Assembly: GCA_903900685.1 (NCBI GenBank)
Contig: CAIUOC010000044.1
Span: 1-37,911 of the forward strand
Reading direction: 5' to 3'
Length of the DNA: 37,911 bases
DNA from: an uncultured Candidatus Saccharibacteria bacterium
Lineage (GTDB): Bacteria; Patescibacteriota; Saccharimonadia; Saccharimonadales; UBA4665
The position numbers were made by a program, and so were the translations under genes. The notes beneath the pieces were generated by a model, which saw nothing but the letters and a program-made list of their open reading frames with translations, was not told where the DNA came from and made no database searches. Positions 8,519 through 15,264 of this stretch are shown in pieces (position 1 is the stretch's first letter; each line of letters starts with the position of its first letter).

Positions 8519-8936
8519 TTGTAATATAATATCTAATATAAACTGTAAAGTAAAAGCTTTATCTATAAATTTAACAATTCAGACTATATTAATTATTAAT
8601 GTAGCCCAAAATCTGTTAATGCTAAATTAATACGTCGAAGTAAAAATGAATACAAAACTAATTGAAATTTTAAAGACGTATTGATTCTGTTATCTTTAAT
8701 CAATTTTTAGTACATTAAAAGTAATTTATTTATAATATTTAAAGATATAATCTCCTAATTTCAAACATATCTGGCTTCCATGCAAGTCTCGAAATCGGCA
8801 TCGTCAGCTAGCTACCATACCATTCAGCCTCTCCTTTGAAATGTCTCCATTAGATAAAAGAACACGTGGTTACTTACCTAAATATATAAAAGAATTACAG
8901 ACTACAGTAGGTGGTGAGTGGTAGGATAATCTGGAC
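8519..8936. other. 418-bp gap with a GC-richer patch that may be gene remnants
   Basis: Positions 8519-8750 are AT-rich with no frame. From about 8760 to 8930 the base composition is visibly less AT-rich and short protein-like frames occur on both strands. The plus strand has 27 codons from 8841 to 8924 (MSPLDKRTRGYLPKYIKEL...). The minus strand has a strong AAAGGAG 7 nt before an ATG that stops after three codons, then a 20-codon frame from 8801 (MPISRLAWKPDMFEIRRLYL). I cannot assign any of them; decay of one or more former genes fits best. Confidence 0.4.
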
Positions 8937-10199
8937 TTAATTACCAATATAGGCTTCTAATCCTGGTTGTATAGTCGTAACATGTGAACCACCATATACA
9001 ACAAAAGGACTTTTACCATCACGGTATGTTTCTAGGATACGATGAAAAATAGTTCTGTCACGCATTTCCATACTAAATTTAGCAACCTCATTAATTCTAT
9101 TGTCACCAGCCCAATTAAGTCTATCCATACAAATCTGACCTATTTCATCTATATTAAATTCTGGGTTTATGGTTATAGTATCTCCGTCAAAGACAAATAA
9201 GTCTTTATTGTCTAGTGCTGGTCGATATAATTCATTTAATGTTGGTAATATTGTTTCAACTTTTTTAGCTAGCTCAGTTTTAATATCATCTAGTCTACCT
9301 TCAGCAACTATTGCTTGCTTTTCGGCTTCTGTATAATCAGTAAACCCTTCAATACCCAATTCAGCAGCCTGGTGATTAATATATCCCGCGATAAAGTCAG
9401 GTTCACCACTAGACATTTGAGTCTCTAAGCCAACAGCAACTCTAAAAGCTAATAATTCTTCACGTTTAATACCTAGTCTTTCCATTACACTTATCATTTC
9501 TAGTGTAGATGGCTCGCCAGAAATAACTGGCACATTTTCCTTACTAGCTAAATTTTGAACTAAACCTGAATCTGCGGCTTTTTGGATAGCCTCATTACGG
9601 TCTTCTACTAACCTTTCGTCCCCTTCATATATGACTACTCGGTCTTCTGGTTTTGTTTTGGCTAAATATTCTTCAAAAGCTTTTTGAGTATCTGCTATAC
9701 TCTCAGCTTCTGGGTTATATTCATGTCCAGAGACGGCCTTGCCTGTTTCAGGATCAACTTTTACAGACGCGACCAATGTTATAGAGTGATCTGGTCTTCC
9801 AAGCTCTACTACTTTAATCTTTCCATCCTTGATTCGTTCTTGATTAGCTTGCTCATATTCGGCGCTACCAATAGGTGCATATTGCTCCCACGAATCTTCT
9901 TCTTTTTGAGCTTCAATCTTCATTGACACTTCTGTCTCCCCAACTCTCTGCAGTATTTTACTAGCCTCAACTTCAGGTTGTTTTGAGGTAACCTCTTCTT
10001 CATAGGCCGCATCAAACCTGTCTAAAATATCCTCAGTTGAACCATCATTACCAACATTTTTATTCCACCAAGGTTCATCAATCTCTGGGCCAGTAATTTG
10101 TTGCGCTCTGATAACAGCATCATTAATATCACCTCTATATAACTCAGCACTTTTGGCTACGTCTGGTTGTTTAAGCTGCGGCAATGTTTCTGTAATCAT
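8937..10199 (-). CDS. TraB/PrgY-ChaN-like (EreA/TIKI superfamily) protein, tentative
   Basis: This is a 420-residue soluble protein with no signal peptide. The first ~110 residues are very acidic and probably disordered. Later motifs follow the TraB/ChaN/EreA order: an EG-D segment after a beta strand (VVIYEGDERL, 189-197), a charged-loop motif MRDRTIFHRI (379-388) like the RDR-x-M box, and a closing VVYGGSHV (400-407) like the G-x-GH box that supplies a metal-binding or catalytic residue. The region GHEYNP (158-163) may provide another ligand. Members include putative metalloproteases and haem- or lipid-handling proteins, so no reaction can be given. A good promoter (10225-10253) drives it, divergent from ychF. 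It could equally be a lineage-specific protein with chance similarity. Confidence 0.45.
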   Translation of the reverse strand: MITETLPQLKQPDVAKSAELYRGDINDAVIRAQQITGPEIDEPWWNKNVGNDGSTEDILDRFDAAYEEEVTSKQPEVEASKILQRVGETEVSMKIEAQKEEDSWEQYAPIGSAEYEQANQERIKDGKIKVVELGRPDHSITLVASVKVDPETGKAVSGHEYNPEAESIADTQKAFEEYLAKTKPEDRVVIYEGDERLVEDRNEAIQKAADSGLVQNLASKENVPVISGEPSTLEMISVMERLGIKREELLAFRVAVGLETQMSSGEPDFIAGYINHQAAELGIEGFTDYTEAEKQAIVAEGRLDDIKTELAKKVETILPTLNELYRPALDNKDLFVFDGDTITINPEFNIDEIGQICMDRLNWAGDNRINEVAKFSMEMRDRTIFHRILETYRDGKSPFVVYGGSHVTTIQPGLEAYIGN

Positions 10200-10224
10200 A
10201 TTTTTGTTTTATTTATACCTATTT

Positions 10225-10253
10225 ACATTAGCATAATTTTACTGTTTTGTCGA
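10225..10253 (-). promoter_or_regulatory. Promoter of the TraB/ChaN-like gene
   Basis: Minus strand: -35 TCGACA at 10253-10248, 17-bp spacer, -10 TAATGT at 10230-10225 preceded by TGC (extended -10). I count about 25 of 31 positions shared with the EndoU promoter at 3771-3799. Confidence 0.6.
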
Positions 10254-10280
10254 GTTATATTTCCTTGCAACCTCTGTATC

Positions 10281-10289
10281 TGCTACAAT
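10281..10289 (+). promoter_or_regulatory. Extended -10 of ychF, leaderless layout
   Basis: TGCTACAAT is an extended -10 that ends 7 nt before the ATG at 10297. There is no Shine-Dalgarno, so the mRNA should start at or next to the start codon. Confidence 0.55.
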
Positions 10290-10296
10290 CTAGTTT

Positions 10297-11379
10297 ATGT
10301 CAAAAAGTCTTGAGATAGGAATCGTCGGACTACCAAATGTTGGTAAGTCTACCCTGTTTAATATCCTAACCGATGGTAGCGCTTTAGCTGCTAATTACCC
10401 TTTTGCAACCATTGAGCCAAATACTGGAACAGTTGCTGTTCCCGATGAACGCTTACAAAAATTAGCGGAACTATATAAGACTAATAAGATTATTCCAGCA
10501 ATGATTACCTTTACAGATATAGCTGGACTTGTAGCTGGAGCTAGTAAGGGCGAAGGACTTGGCAACCAGTTCTTGGGGCATATTAGAGCAACTTCATTAA
10601 TAGTCCATGTAGTTAGAGCCTTTAGTGACTCTAACGTATTGCATGTAGATGCTGAGCCAAACCCTAAAAAGGATATTGAAACTATTAATACAGAACTTAT
10701 GCTTGCTGATCTTCAATCAATCGACAAAAGACTGTCCAAGCTCGAAAAAGAAGCCCGAGCCGATGGAACTCTAAAAGCTAAACTTGAACAAACCAAAAAA
10801 GCCAAGGAATATTTGGATCAAGGAATTATGCTTAACAGCCTAAAGACTGATAATTTTCCAGGCATAGATGATTTGAACTTATTATCTCTGAAGCCACAAA
10901 TATTTGTGTTCAATATTGATGACACCGATCTTAACAACGATTCAAAACAGACCGAGCTGAAAAAATTAGTACCTGGATATGAGGTTGTATTTATTAGTGC
11001 CAAGCTAGAAAATGAACTTAGAGAACTAGATAAATCTGATGCCATAGAATTACTTGAGAGTTATGGACAAACAGAAAATGGCCTATCAACCCTAATTAAA
11101 AGTGCATATAAGGCTCTTGGTCTTCAGAGCTATTTAACTGCCGGTGAAAAGGAAGTTAGAGCCTGGACAATACATTCAGGCTATACTGCACCACAAGCCG
11201 CTGGAGTGATTCATGGAGACTTTGAAAAGGGCTTTATTGCTGCTGAAGTAGTGGATTACAATTCACTAATCGATGCAGGATCAATACAAGCAGCTAAAGC
11301 GGTTGGTAAACTTAGAACTGAAGGAAAAACCTATATCATGCTACCTAATGATGTAGTTGAGTTTAGATTTAACGTTTAG
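10297..11379 (+). CDS. ychF: Obg-like ATPase YchF/Ola1
   Basis: The 360-residue length equals that of typical YchF. The P-loop is GLPNVGKST (16-24), followed by the G3-type switch DIAGLVAGASKGEGLGN. The nucleotide-base motif is NIDD rather than NKxD, as expected for a protein that prefers ATP to GTP. A coiled-coil hairpin (ADGTLKAKLEQTKKAKEYL) sits in the middle. The C-terminal TGS domain includes RAWTIHSGYTAPQAAGVIH and ends PNDVVEFRFNV. YchF binds ribosomes and tunes stress responses and leaderless or non-canonical initiation in bacteria. The gene has its own leaderless promoter and its stop overlaps the convergent PH-domain gene by 11 bp. Confidence 0.97.
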   Translation: MSKSLEIGIVGLPNVGKSTLFNILTDGSALAANYPFATIEPNTGTVAVPDERLQKLAELYKTNKIIPAMITFTDIAGLVAGASKGEGLGNQFLGHIRATSLIVHVVRAFSDSNVLHVDAEPNPKKDIETINTELMLADLQSIDKRLSKLEKEARADGTLKAKLEQTKKAKEYLDQGIMLNSLKTDNFPGIDDLNLLSLKPQIFVFNIDDTDLNNDSKQTELKKLVPGYEVVFISAKLENELRELDKSDAIELLESYGQTENGLSTLIKSAYKALGLQSYLTAGEKEVRAWTIHSGYTAPQAAGVIHGDFEKGFIAAEVVDYNSLIDAGSIQAAKAVGKLRTEGKTYIMLPNDVVEFRFNV

Positions 11380-12115
11380 AAAAGATGCCTTTTTTAGGCC
11401 ATAATCTGTTTTGTGCCTTAAATGAAGACTTGACATAGGGATTTATCGGATAGTACGAAGAGTTAGCTGGATTTAAGGCATTAGCTGGATTTAAACTGTT
11501 AGCTATTGGTATTGGTGTACTTGGAAGTGTATGATCAATTGCAATTGAGGCTAGTGAGATATCCTCGTCGGGATAATTGGTTGAAGTCTGAATTATCTGC
11601 GGAGTGACATATTGAGGATTTGCAAATTGTGAAGCGGCTATATTAGGCATAGTTGTTGAAGAGAAGCCGGGCATTTGACCCATATTATAGTTTTGAGTAA
11701 ATGGCTGGGCATTAGCATTTTGATATTGTCTTATAGCAAATACGTGTTGCTGAGAATTGGTAGTAAGTCTTCTTAGTCTAGTAATATTCCAGCTAGTGAA
11801 CTCTAATGATTTTGTTGGAGTAAATACCTTAACTGTGGCATTTAGTAAGCCATGTGAGTAATCTATCTCTGATATCATGTCATAACGAATATCTTCAACT
11901 GTTAAGAACATTGGTTTAACGTCGACAAGAATTATCCTTTGATTAGTTGCACATATCATTGCAAAACCGTTAACATAATGACCATGGACACAGTCATTTA
12001 TATGCTCACCTGGTAGCAAGATATTACATAGTTCCCTTACTTCAGATCTTCCCCATAGCCCAATTTTATGACCAGTCCGTCTTAGCTGATCGTCTACGGT
12101 ATGAATACTAACCAT
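11369..12115 (-). CDS. Bacterial PH-domain (YokE/bPH_3-like) protein
   Basis: The protein has 248 residues from the ATG at 12115. That start has a strong AAGGAGG 8 nt upstream; a longer frame from 12133 would place this RBS inside the coding sequence, so it is rejected. Residues about 25-120 look like a bacterial PH fold: GHYVNGFAMICATNQRIILVD, then DIRYDMISEIDYSHGLL and VKVFTPTKSLEFTSW. These match the strand order of YokE-like PH domains (PF14470-like). The C-terminal ~110 residues are Asn/Pro/Ala-rich and low complexity, with repeated NPAN/ANSLN units, ending in a basic KGIFSKR. No membrane segment is present. Its role is unknown; bPH domains often bind proteins at the envelope. Confidence 0.7.
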   Translation of the reverse strand: MVSIHTVDDQLRRTGHKIGLWGRSEVRELCNILLPGEHINDCVHGHYVNGFAMICATNQRIILVDVKPMFLTVEDIRYDMISEIDYSHGLLNATVKVFTPTKSLEFTSWNITRLRRLTTNSQQHVFAIRQYQNANAQPFTQNYNMGQMPGFSSTTMPNIAASQFANPQYVTPQIIQTSTNYPDEDISLASIAIDHTLPSTPIPIANSLNPANALNPANSSYYPINPYVKSSFKAQNRLWPKKGIFSKR

Positions 12116-12213
12116 TGATTTATCCTCCTTCATTGGTAGTTATATAATATATCGATTAATATGAACGCGTATGTTAATTTATTCACTAAATTTATGAGAT
12201 AAAAGTCACACAT

Positions 12214-12242
12214 TTGTCAGCCCTTAGAAATTCTGTCATAAT
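12214..12242 (+). promoter_or_regulatory. Promoter of the Crp/Fnr-family gene, leaderless
   Basis: -35 TTGTCA (12214-12219), 17-bp spacer, -10 CATAAT (12237-12242) with TG two bases upstream (extended). The -10 ends 6 nt before the ATG at 12249, which predicts a leaderless mRNA. Confidence 0.7.
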
Positions 12243-12248
12243 GTAAAT

Positions 12249-12902
12249 ATGTTAGCTTCTGAAACAGAGAAAGCTTCCTTGATAGAATTGTTTCATCAAG
12301 GAAAAAAAATGACTTATAAAAAAGGTGAATTTATTATAAGGCCTGGCGAAACTCCACCGGGAGTTTTATTATTAGAGGAAGGTTTAGTAAAAGCTTATGA
12401 TATTACAAAATATGGAGAAGAAAACCTACTTGTAATCCGTCAAAAGGGTGAAATTATTGCTCTCACATGGGCAATAACCGGCGAAGATCGTAATATTATA
12501 TACTCAGCTATGGAGCCGACAGTGACCTTCTGTATAAGCCGAGAAATGTTTCATAAAAGCATTCAATCTAATCCTAAAATAAGTTTACCTATTGTTGATA
12601 TGGTAACCGAAATGTATCGAATGCATTCTGAGCGTATTTTAAATTTGGAATATAGAACTGTCAGGGAAAGACTAATATCTTATCTATTAACCTGTGCTAA
12701 TAGATTCGGTCAAAAAGATGAAAAAACTGGAGAAATATTACTTGTAGCTCCTTTAAAACAGCAAGATATTGCAAGTTCAATTAATGCCACTCGAGAAACA
12801 ACAGGGAGACAACTTGCTTATTTAGAAAGACAGCAGTTAATCGCTAAAGAAAACGGCTTTATAAAACTACTTCAGCCAGAAAAAATGCAGAGTTATCTCT
12901 AG
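12249..12902 (+). CDS. Crp/Fnr-family transcription regulator
   Basis: 217 residues, the usual Crp/Fnr size. The N-terminal cNMP-binding beta-roll runs from about 18 to 115 (MTYKKGEFIIRPGETPPGVLLLEEG). A dimer helix follows (YRMHSERILNLEYRTVRERL), then a winged helix with a recognition helix near QQDIASSINATRETTGRQL (about 173-191). The phosphate-binding Arg-Ser signature of the cAMP site is not seen, and the Cys set of Fnr-type Fe-S sensors is missing, so the ligand, if any, is unknown. DNA-recognition residues R-E-T-T are Crp-like. It has a leaderless extended -10 promoter, and its stop overlaps that of the convergent tlyA-like gene by 4 bp. No clear operator palindrome was found in front of its own gene. 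Confidence 0.88.
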   Translation: MLASETEKASLIELFHQGKKMTYKKGEFIIRPGETPPGVLLLEEGLVKAYDITKYGEENLLVIRQKGEIIALTWAITGEDRNIIYSAMEPTVTFCISREMFHKSIQSNPKISLPIVDMVTEMYRMHSERILNLEYRTVRERLISYLLTCANRFGQKDEKTGEILLVAPLKQQDIASSINATRETTGRQLAYLERQQLIAKENGFIKLLQPEKMQSYL

Positions 12903-13462
12903 TTTAGTTTTTTAAGCAGATAAAATCTCTCACTATTACCATATGATCCATGTAGCCCTGAATCGGCTTTATTCAGCGTAATAAAATAGCTTCTAGACCA
13001 ATTTTCAAAATCCTTAAAAATTTGTCGTCTTATTTTATCATTTTTTATAATTCCCCTTATCTTATCCTGATTTGAAGCTTCAAACTGGGGTTTAACTAAA
13101 GCTGCAATCTCAGCTTTGCGAGGAATAATTTTTACAATGTTCGGCAATATATCTCTTAAAGACACGAAAGAAACATCTATTAGGATAATATCTGGAATAG
13201 ATGATAATTCATTTATGTCTCGAATGTCGGTTTTTTCGTGTAATTCAACTCTTGGATCTCGTCTTAATCGTTCATGTAACTGCATTACACCAAGATCAAC
13301 TGCGATTACTTTAATAGCCCCATGTCTCAGCGCGAAGTCAGTAAAACCACCAGTTGAGCTTCCGATATCAAGAACTATTTTATCTTTAAAATTAAGTTTT
13401 AATTTTTTAGCAACGCTTTCTATTTTTAAGCCGCCCCTGCCGACATAATTTGAATCATTCAT
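12899..13462 (-). CDS. TlyA-like FtsJ-fold rRNA methyltransferase lacking the S4 domain
   Basis: The protein has 187 residues. The SAM-binding motif is LDIGSSTGGFTDFALRHGA (about 31-49), followed by VIAVDLGVMQLHERLRRDPRV. The K-D-K residues typical of FtsJ-type 2'-O-methyltransferases are visible in GRGGLKIES, IILIDVSFVSL and ALVKPQFE. TlyA enzymes are usually about 240-270 residues, with an N-terminal S4 RNA-binding domain before the GRGG motif; here the frame begins right at that motif and only 14 nt separate it from efp, so S4 is absent. Target would be a ribose in 16S and/or 23S rRNA. It closes the rpsF-ssb-rpsR-efp operon. Its start codon sits in the loop of a small hairpin. Confidence 0.85.
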   Translation of the reverse strand: MNDSNYVGRGGLKIESVAKKLKLNFKDKIVLDIGSSTGGFTDFALRHGAIKVIAVDLGVMQLHERLRRDPRVELHEKTDIRDINELSSIPDIILIDVSFVSLRDILPNIVKIIPRKAEIAALVKPQFEASNQDKIRGIIKNDKIRRQIFKDFENWSRSYFITLNKADSGLHGSYGNSERFYLLKKLN

Positions 13463-13470
13463 GATGATTC
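13452..13470 (-). repeat. Hairpin with the tlyA-like start codon in its loop
   Basis: The mRNA reads GAATCAT-CATGA-ATGATTC, a 7-bp stem whose 5-nt loop contains the ATG at 13462. It may expose or limit the start codon. A weak AGGCG lies just upstream. Confidence 0.4.
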
Positions 13471-13476
13471 GCCTAA

Positions 13477-14040
13477 TTACTTAACTCTTTCTAAATAACT
13501 GCCAGTTTTAGTGTCCACTTTAACAATGTCGCCATTTTTGACGAATGCTGGTACTTTTATAATCATTCCTGTTTCAAGAGTAGCATCCTTTAAGACATTT
13601 GAAGTTGTATCGCCTTTAACGACATTTTCAGTATATGTGACTTCAAGTGGGATATTTTTAGGAAGCTCAACAGCAATTACTTGATCATTAAAAAATTGAG
13701 CAATGACCTTATCGCCTTCCTTTAAATATCCAGCTTGTTCTATAAGATCTTCAGCAATAATTTCAAATTGATCATAATTATCTAGGTTCATAAAATAGTA
13801 TTTAGTGCCGTCATTGTATAGATACTGAACTGTCATACTATTGACATCAGCGCTACTAATAGATTCGTTACCTTTGAAAGTTTTTTCCAATACTCTTCCG
13901 TCAATTAGACTTTTTATCCTGACATTAACTATTGAACCACCACGACCGACAACTTTTTGTGAATATTCAACTACTCGATAAGGTATGTTATCGAGTTGAA
14001 AGATTGTTCCTTTTTTGAGGTCAGTAATGCTTAGAGCCAT
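13477..14040 (-). CDS. efp: Translation elongation factor P
   Basis: 187 residues, normal for EF-P, with three beta-barrel domains. It binds between the P and E sites and relieves stalling at polyproline. Domain I starts MALSITDLKKGTIFQLDN, and its tip loop is VVGRGGS, so the residue at the usual modified Lys position (about 33) is Arg. The C-terminal OB domain includes ETGMIIKVPAFVKNGDIVKVDTKTG in order. Arg at the tip is known from EarP-type EF-Ps that are rhamnosylated; whether that enzyme exists here cannot be seen. It lies 26 nt after rpsR in the same operon. Only a weak purine run precedes the ATG. Confidence 0.95.
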   Translation of the reverse strand: MALSITDLKKGTIFQLDNIPYRVVEYSQKVVGRGGSIVNVRIKSLIDGRVLEKTFKGNESISSADVNSMTVQYLYNDGTKYYFMNLDNYDQFEIIAEDLIEQAGYLKEGDKVIAQFFNDQVIAVELPKNIPLEVTYTENVVKGDTTSNVLKDATLETGMIIKVPAFVKNGDIVKVDTKTGSYLERVK

Positions 14041-14066
14041 TATTTATCTTTTTTCTAATCTTGTAT

Positions 14067-14270
14067 TTAACTACTAGCCACGAATGGAAGTAGTCCTAAG
14101 TGACGAGCTCTCTTTATCGCCCGAGATAATTGTCTTTGTTGACTTTCAGTTAAGCCAGTCTTTTTTCTTGATTCAATCTGACAATAAATATCTAGGTATC
14201 TTTGTAAGTTTTTATAATCTTTGTATTCAAAATATGTTGAATCTACTTGTTGTTTAAATATCTTTGCCAT
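14067..14270 (-). CDS. rpsR: 30S ribosomal protein bS18
   Basis: 67 residues, slightly shorter than the E. coli protein. It shows the S18 core: a YKDYKNLQRYL strand-helix, then GLTESQQRQLSRAIKRARHLGLLPF (in part), the helical RNA- and S6-binding surface, ending near the central domain of 16S rRNA. A strong AAGGAGA stands 7 nt before the ATG, and the gene begins 11 nt after the ssb stop, in the conserved rpsF-ssb-rpsR order. No zinc-type Cys cluster is present. Confidence 0.96.
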   Translation of the reverse strand: MAKIFKQQVDSTYFEYKDYKNLQRYLDIYCQIESRKKTGLTESQQRQLSRAIKRARHLGLLPFVASS

Positions 14271-14281
14271 TAGTTGTCTCC

Positions 14282-14749
14282 TTAAAACGGTATATCATCT
14301 AAATTAATTGGTTCATCGCCGATATCATCGATAACGACGCTATCTTCTTTTGTGCTCTTCTTTACTGGTGGCTTTGATGATTCACGATTATCCTGTGGAC
14401 TATCGTTAGAATCTGAACCACGACCATCAAGGAAAGTTACTTCATTAGCTAGAACTTCGACTTTACTTCTTTTAGCTCCGTCCTGTTCCCAACTTCTACT
14501 TTGTAATCTTCCTTGAACTAAGACTCTTCTGCCTTTTGTGACATATTGAGCGACTCTTTCGCCAAGATTACTCCAAGCTATTACATCTACATAGTCAGTG
14601 ACTTCTTTCCATTCACCGCTAGCGTCTTTATAGCTTCTATTAAGTGCTAAGCTAAAACTACAAACTGATTGACCGTTAGGTGTTTGTTTAAGCTCTGGAT
14701 CCCTGGTTAGGTTACCCATTAGTGTTACTTGATTAAGACTTCTTGCCAT
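14282..14749 (-). CDS. ssb: Single-stranded DNA-binding protein
   Basis: 155 residues. An N-terminal OB fold (1-110) starts MARSLNQVTLMGNLTRDPEL and includes the ssDNA-binding aromatic stretch DYVDVIAWSNLGERVAQYV and KGRRVLVQGRLQSRSW. A polar linker (about 110-148) leads to the acidic tip LDDIPF, which in SSBs recruits replication and repair partners. It forms tetramers that coat ssDNA. A clear AGAGGAGA RBS precedes the ATG. It sits between rpsF and rpsR, a common bacterial order. Confidence 0.97.
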   Translation of the reverse strand: MARSLNQVTLMGNLTRDPELKQTPNGQSVCSFSLALNRSYKDASGEWKEVTDYVDVIAWSNLGERVAQYVTKGRRVLVQGRLQSRSWEQDGAKRSKVEVLANEVTFLDGRGSDSNDSPQDNRESSKPPVKKSTKEDSVVIDDIGDEPINLDDIPF

Positions 14750-14773
14750 AGTTATATTCTCCTCTAAATCCTA

Positions 14774-15166
14774 TTATACATCCAAGTTAGAATCTTCTGG
14801 TTTTTTCTTGTCTCCAGGATTAATTCGAGCAGCTTGTTTTGCCTTTTGTTCAGCTTGAAGAGCTTCGGCTCTAGCAATCTTCTTAAGATCTGGACGAACA
14901 ATAATAAATCTTAAAACTTCTTCAGTAATGTTTAAAATCTTTTCAATCTTAATTACATTTAGTGGTGGAATTTCAAGTGTATAAAAAATATATATAGCAT
15001 GGTCATGTTTTTTAATAATGTAGGCTAACTTCTTTTTACCCCAGTTATCTACTTTAATAACCTTAGAGCCATTATCTTTAAATATTTTTTCTACTTTAGA
15101 CGTAGCTTTTTCTAAATCTACTTCTAGACCTGGATCAATTAATAATCCAATTTCATACTGATTCAT
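14774..15166 (-). CDS. rpsF: 30S ribosomal protein bS6
   Basis: 130 residues. The ferredoxin-like fold is seen as MNQYEIGLLIDPGLE, a helix, WGKKKLAYIIKKHDHAIYIFYTL, and a second helix with ITEEVLRFIIVRPD. The C-terminal ~30 residues are charged and Ala/Lys-rich. bS6 pairs with bS18 on 16S rRNA. It is first in the operon, with AAGGAGA 8-9 nt before the ATG and a near-consensus promoter that begins inside the end of ftsK. Confidence 0.96.
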   Translation of the reverse strand: MNQYEIGLLIDPGLEVDLEKATSKVEKIFKDNGSKVIKVDNWGKKKLAYIIKKHDHAIYIFYTLEIPPLNVIKIEKILNITEEVLRFIIVRPDLKKIARAEALQAEQKAKQAARINPGDKKKPEDSNLDV

Positions 15167-15191
15167 ATGAGAAATCTCCTTCTGGTTATCT

Positions 15192-15216
15192 GCCTATGCA
15201 CATTACAGTCATAAGC
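15192..15216 (-). promoter_or_regulatory. Leader hairpin upstream of rpsF
   Basis: The mRNA leader contains GCTTATG and CATAGGC, which pair over 7 bp with one G-U, around an 11-nt loop. It lies between the promoter and the RBS. S6/S18 leaders that sense free protein are known in bacteria, but I do not see their hallmark bulge here, so this is only a candidate control element. Confidence 0.3.
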
Positions 15217-15235
15217 CTGAGTTAATAATATGCTT

Positions 15236-15264
15236 ATTATATATTAGTCACCCCTGTTGGTCAA
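15236..15264 (-). promoter_or_regulatory. Promoter of the rpsF-ssb-rpsR-efp-tlyA-like operon
   Basis: Minus strand: -35 TTGACC at 15264-15259, overlapping the TGA stop of ftsK, a 17-bp spacer, then -10 TATAAT at 15241-15236. It is near-perfect sigma-70 consensus and gives a leader of about 60 nt. Confidence 0.8.

Noticed and set aside
12116-12133. ATG at 12133 as the PH-domain gene start
   Set aside because: Its first codons are the AAGGAGG ribosome binding site for the ATG at 12115.
15167-15235. Classical S6:S18 leader motif
   Set aside because: A hairpin is present, but I could not see the conserved bulge that defines the motif, so it is listed only as a candidate leader hairpin.
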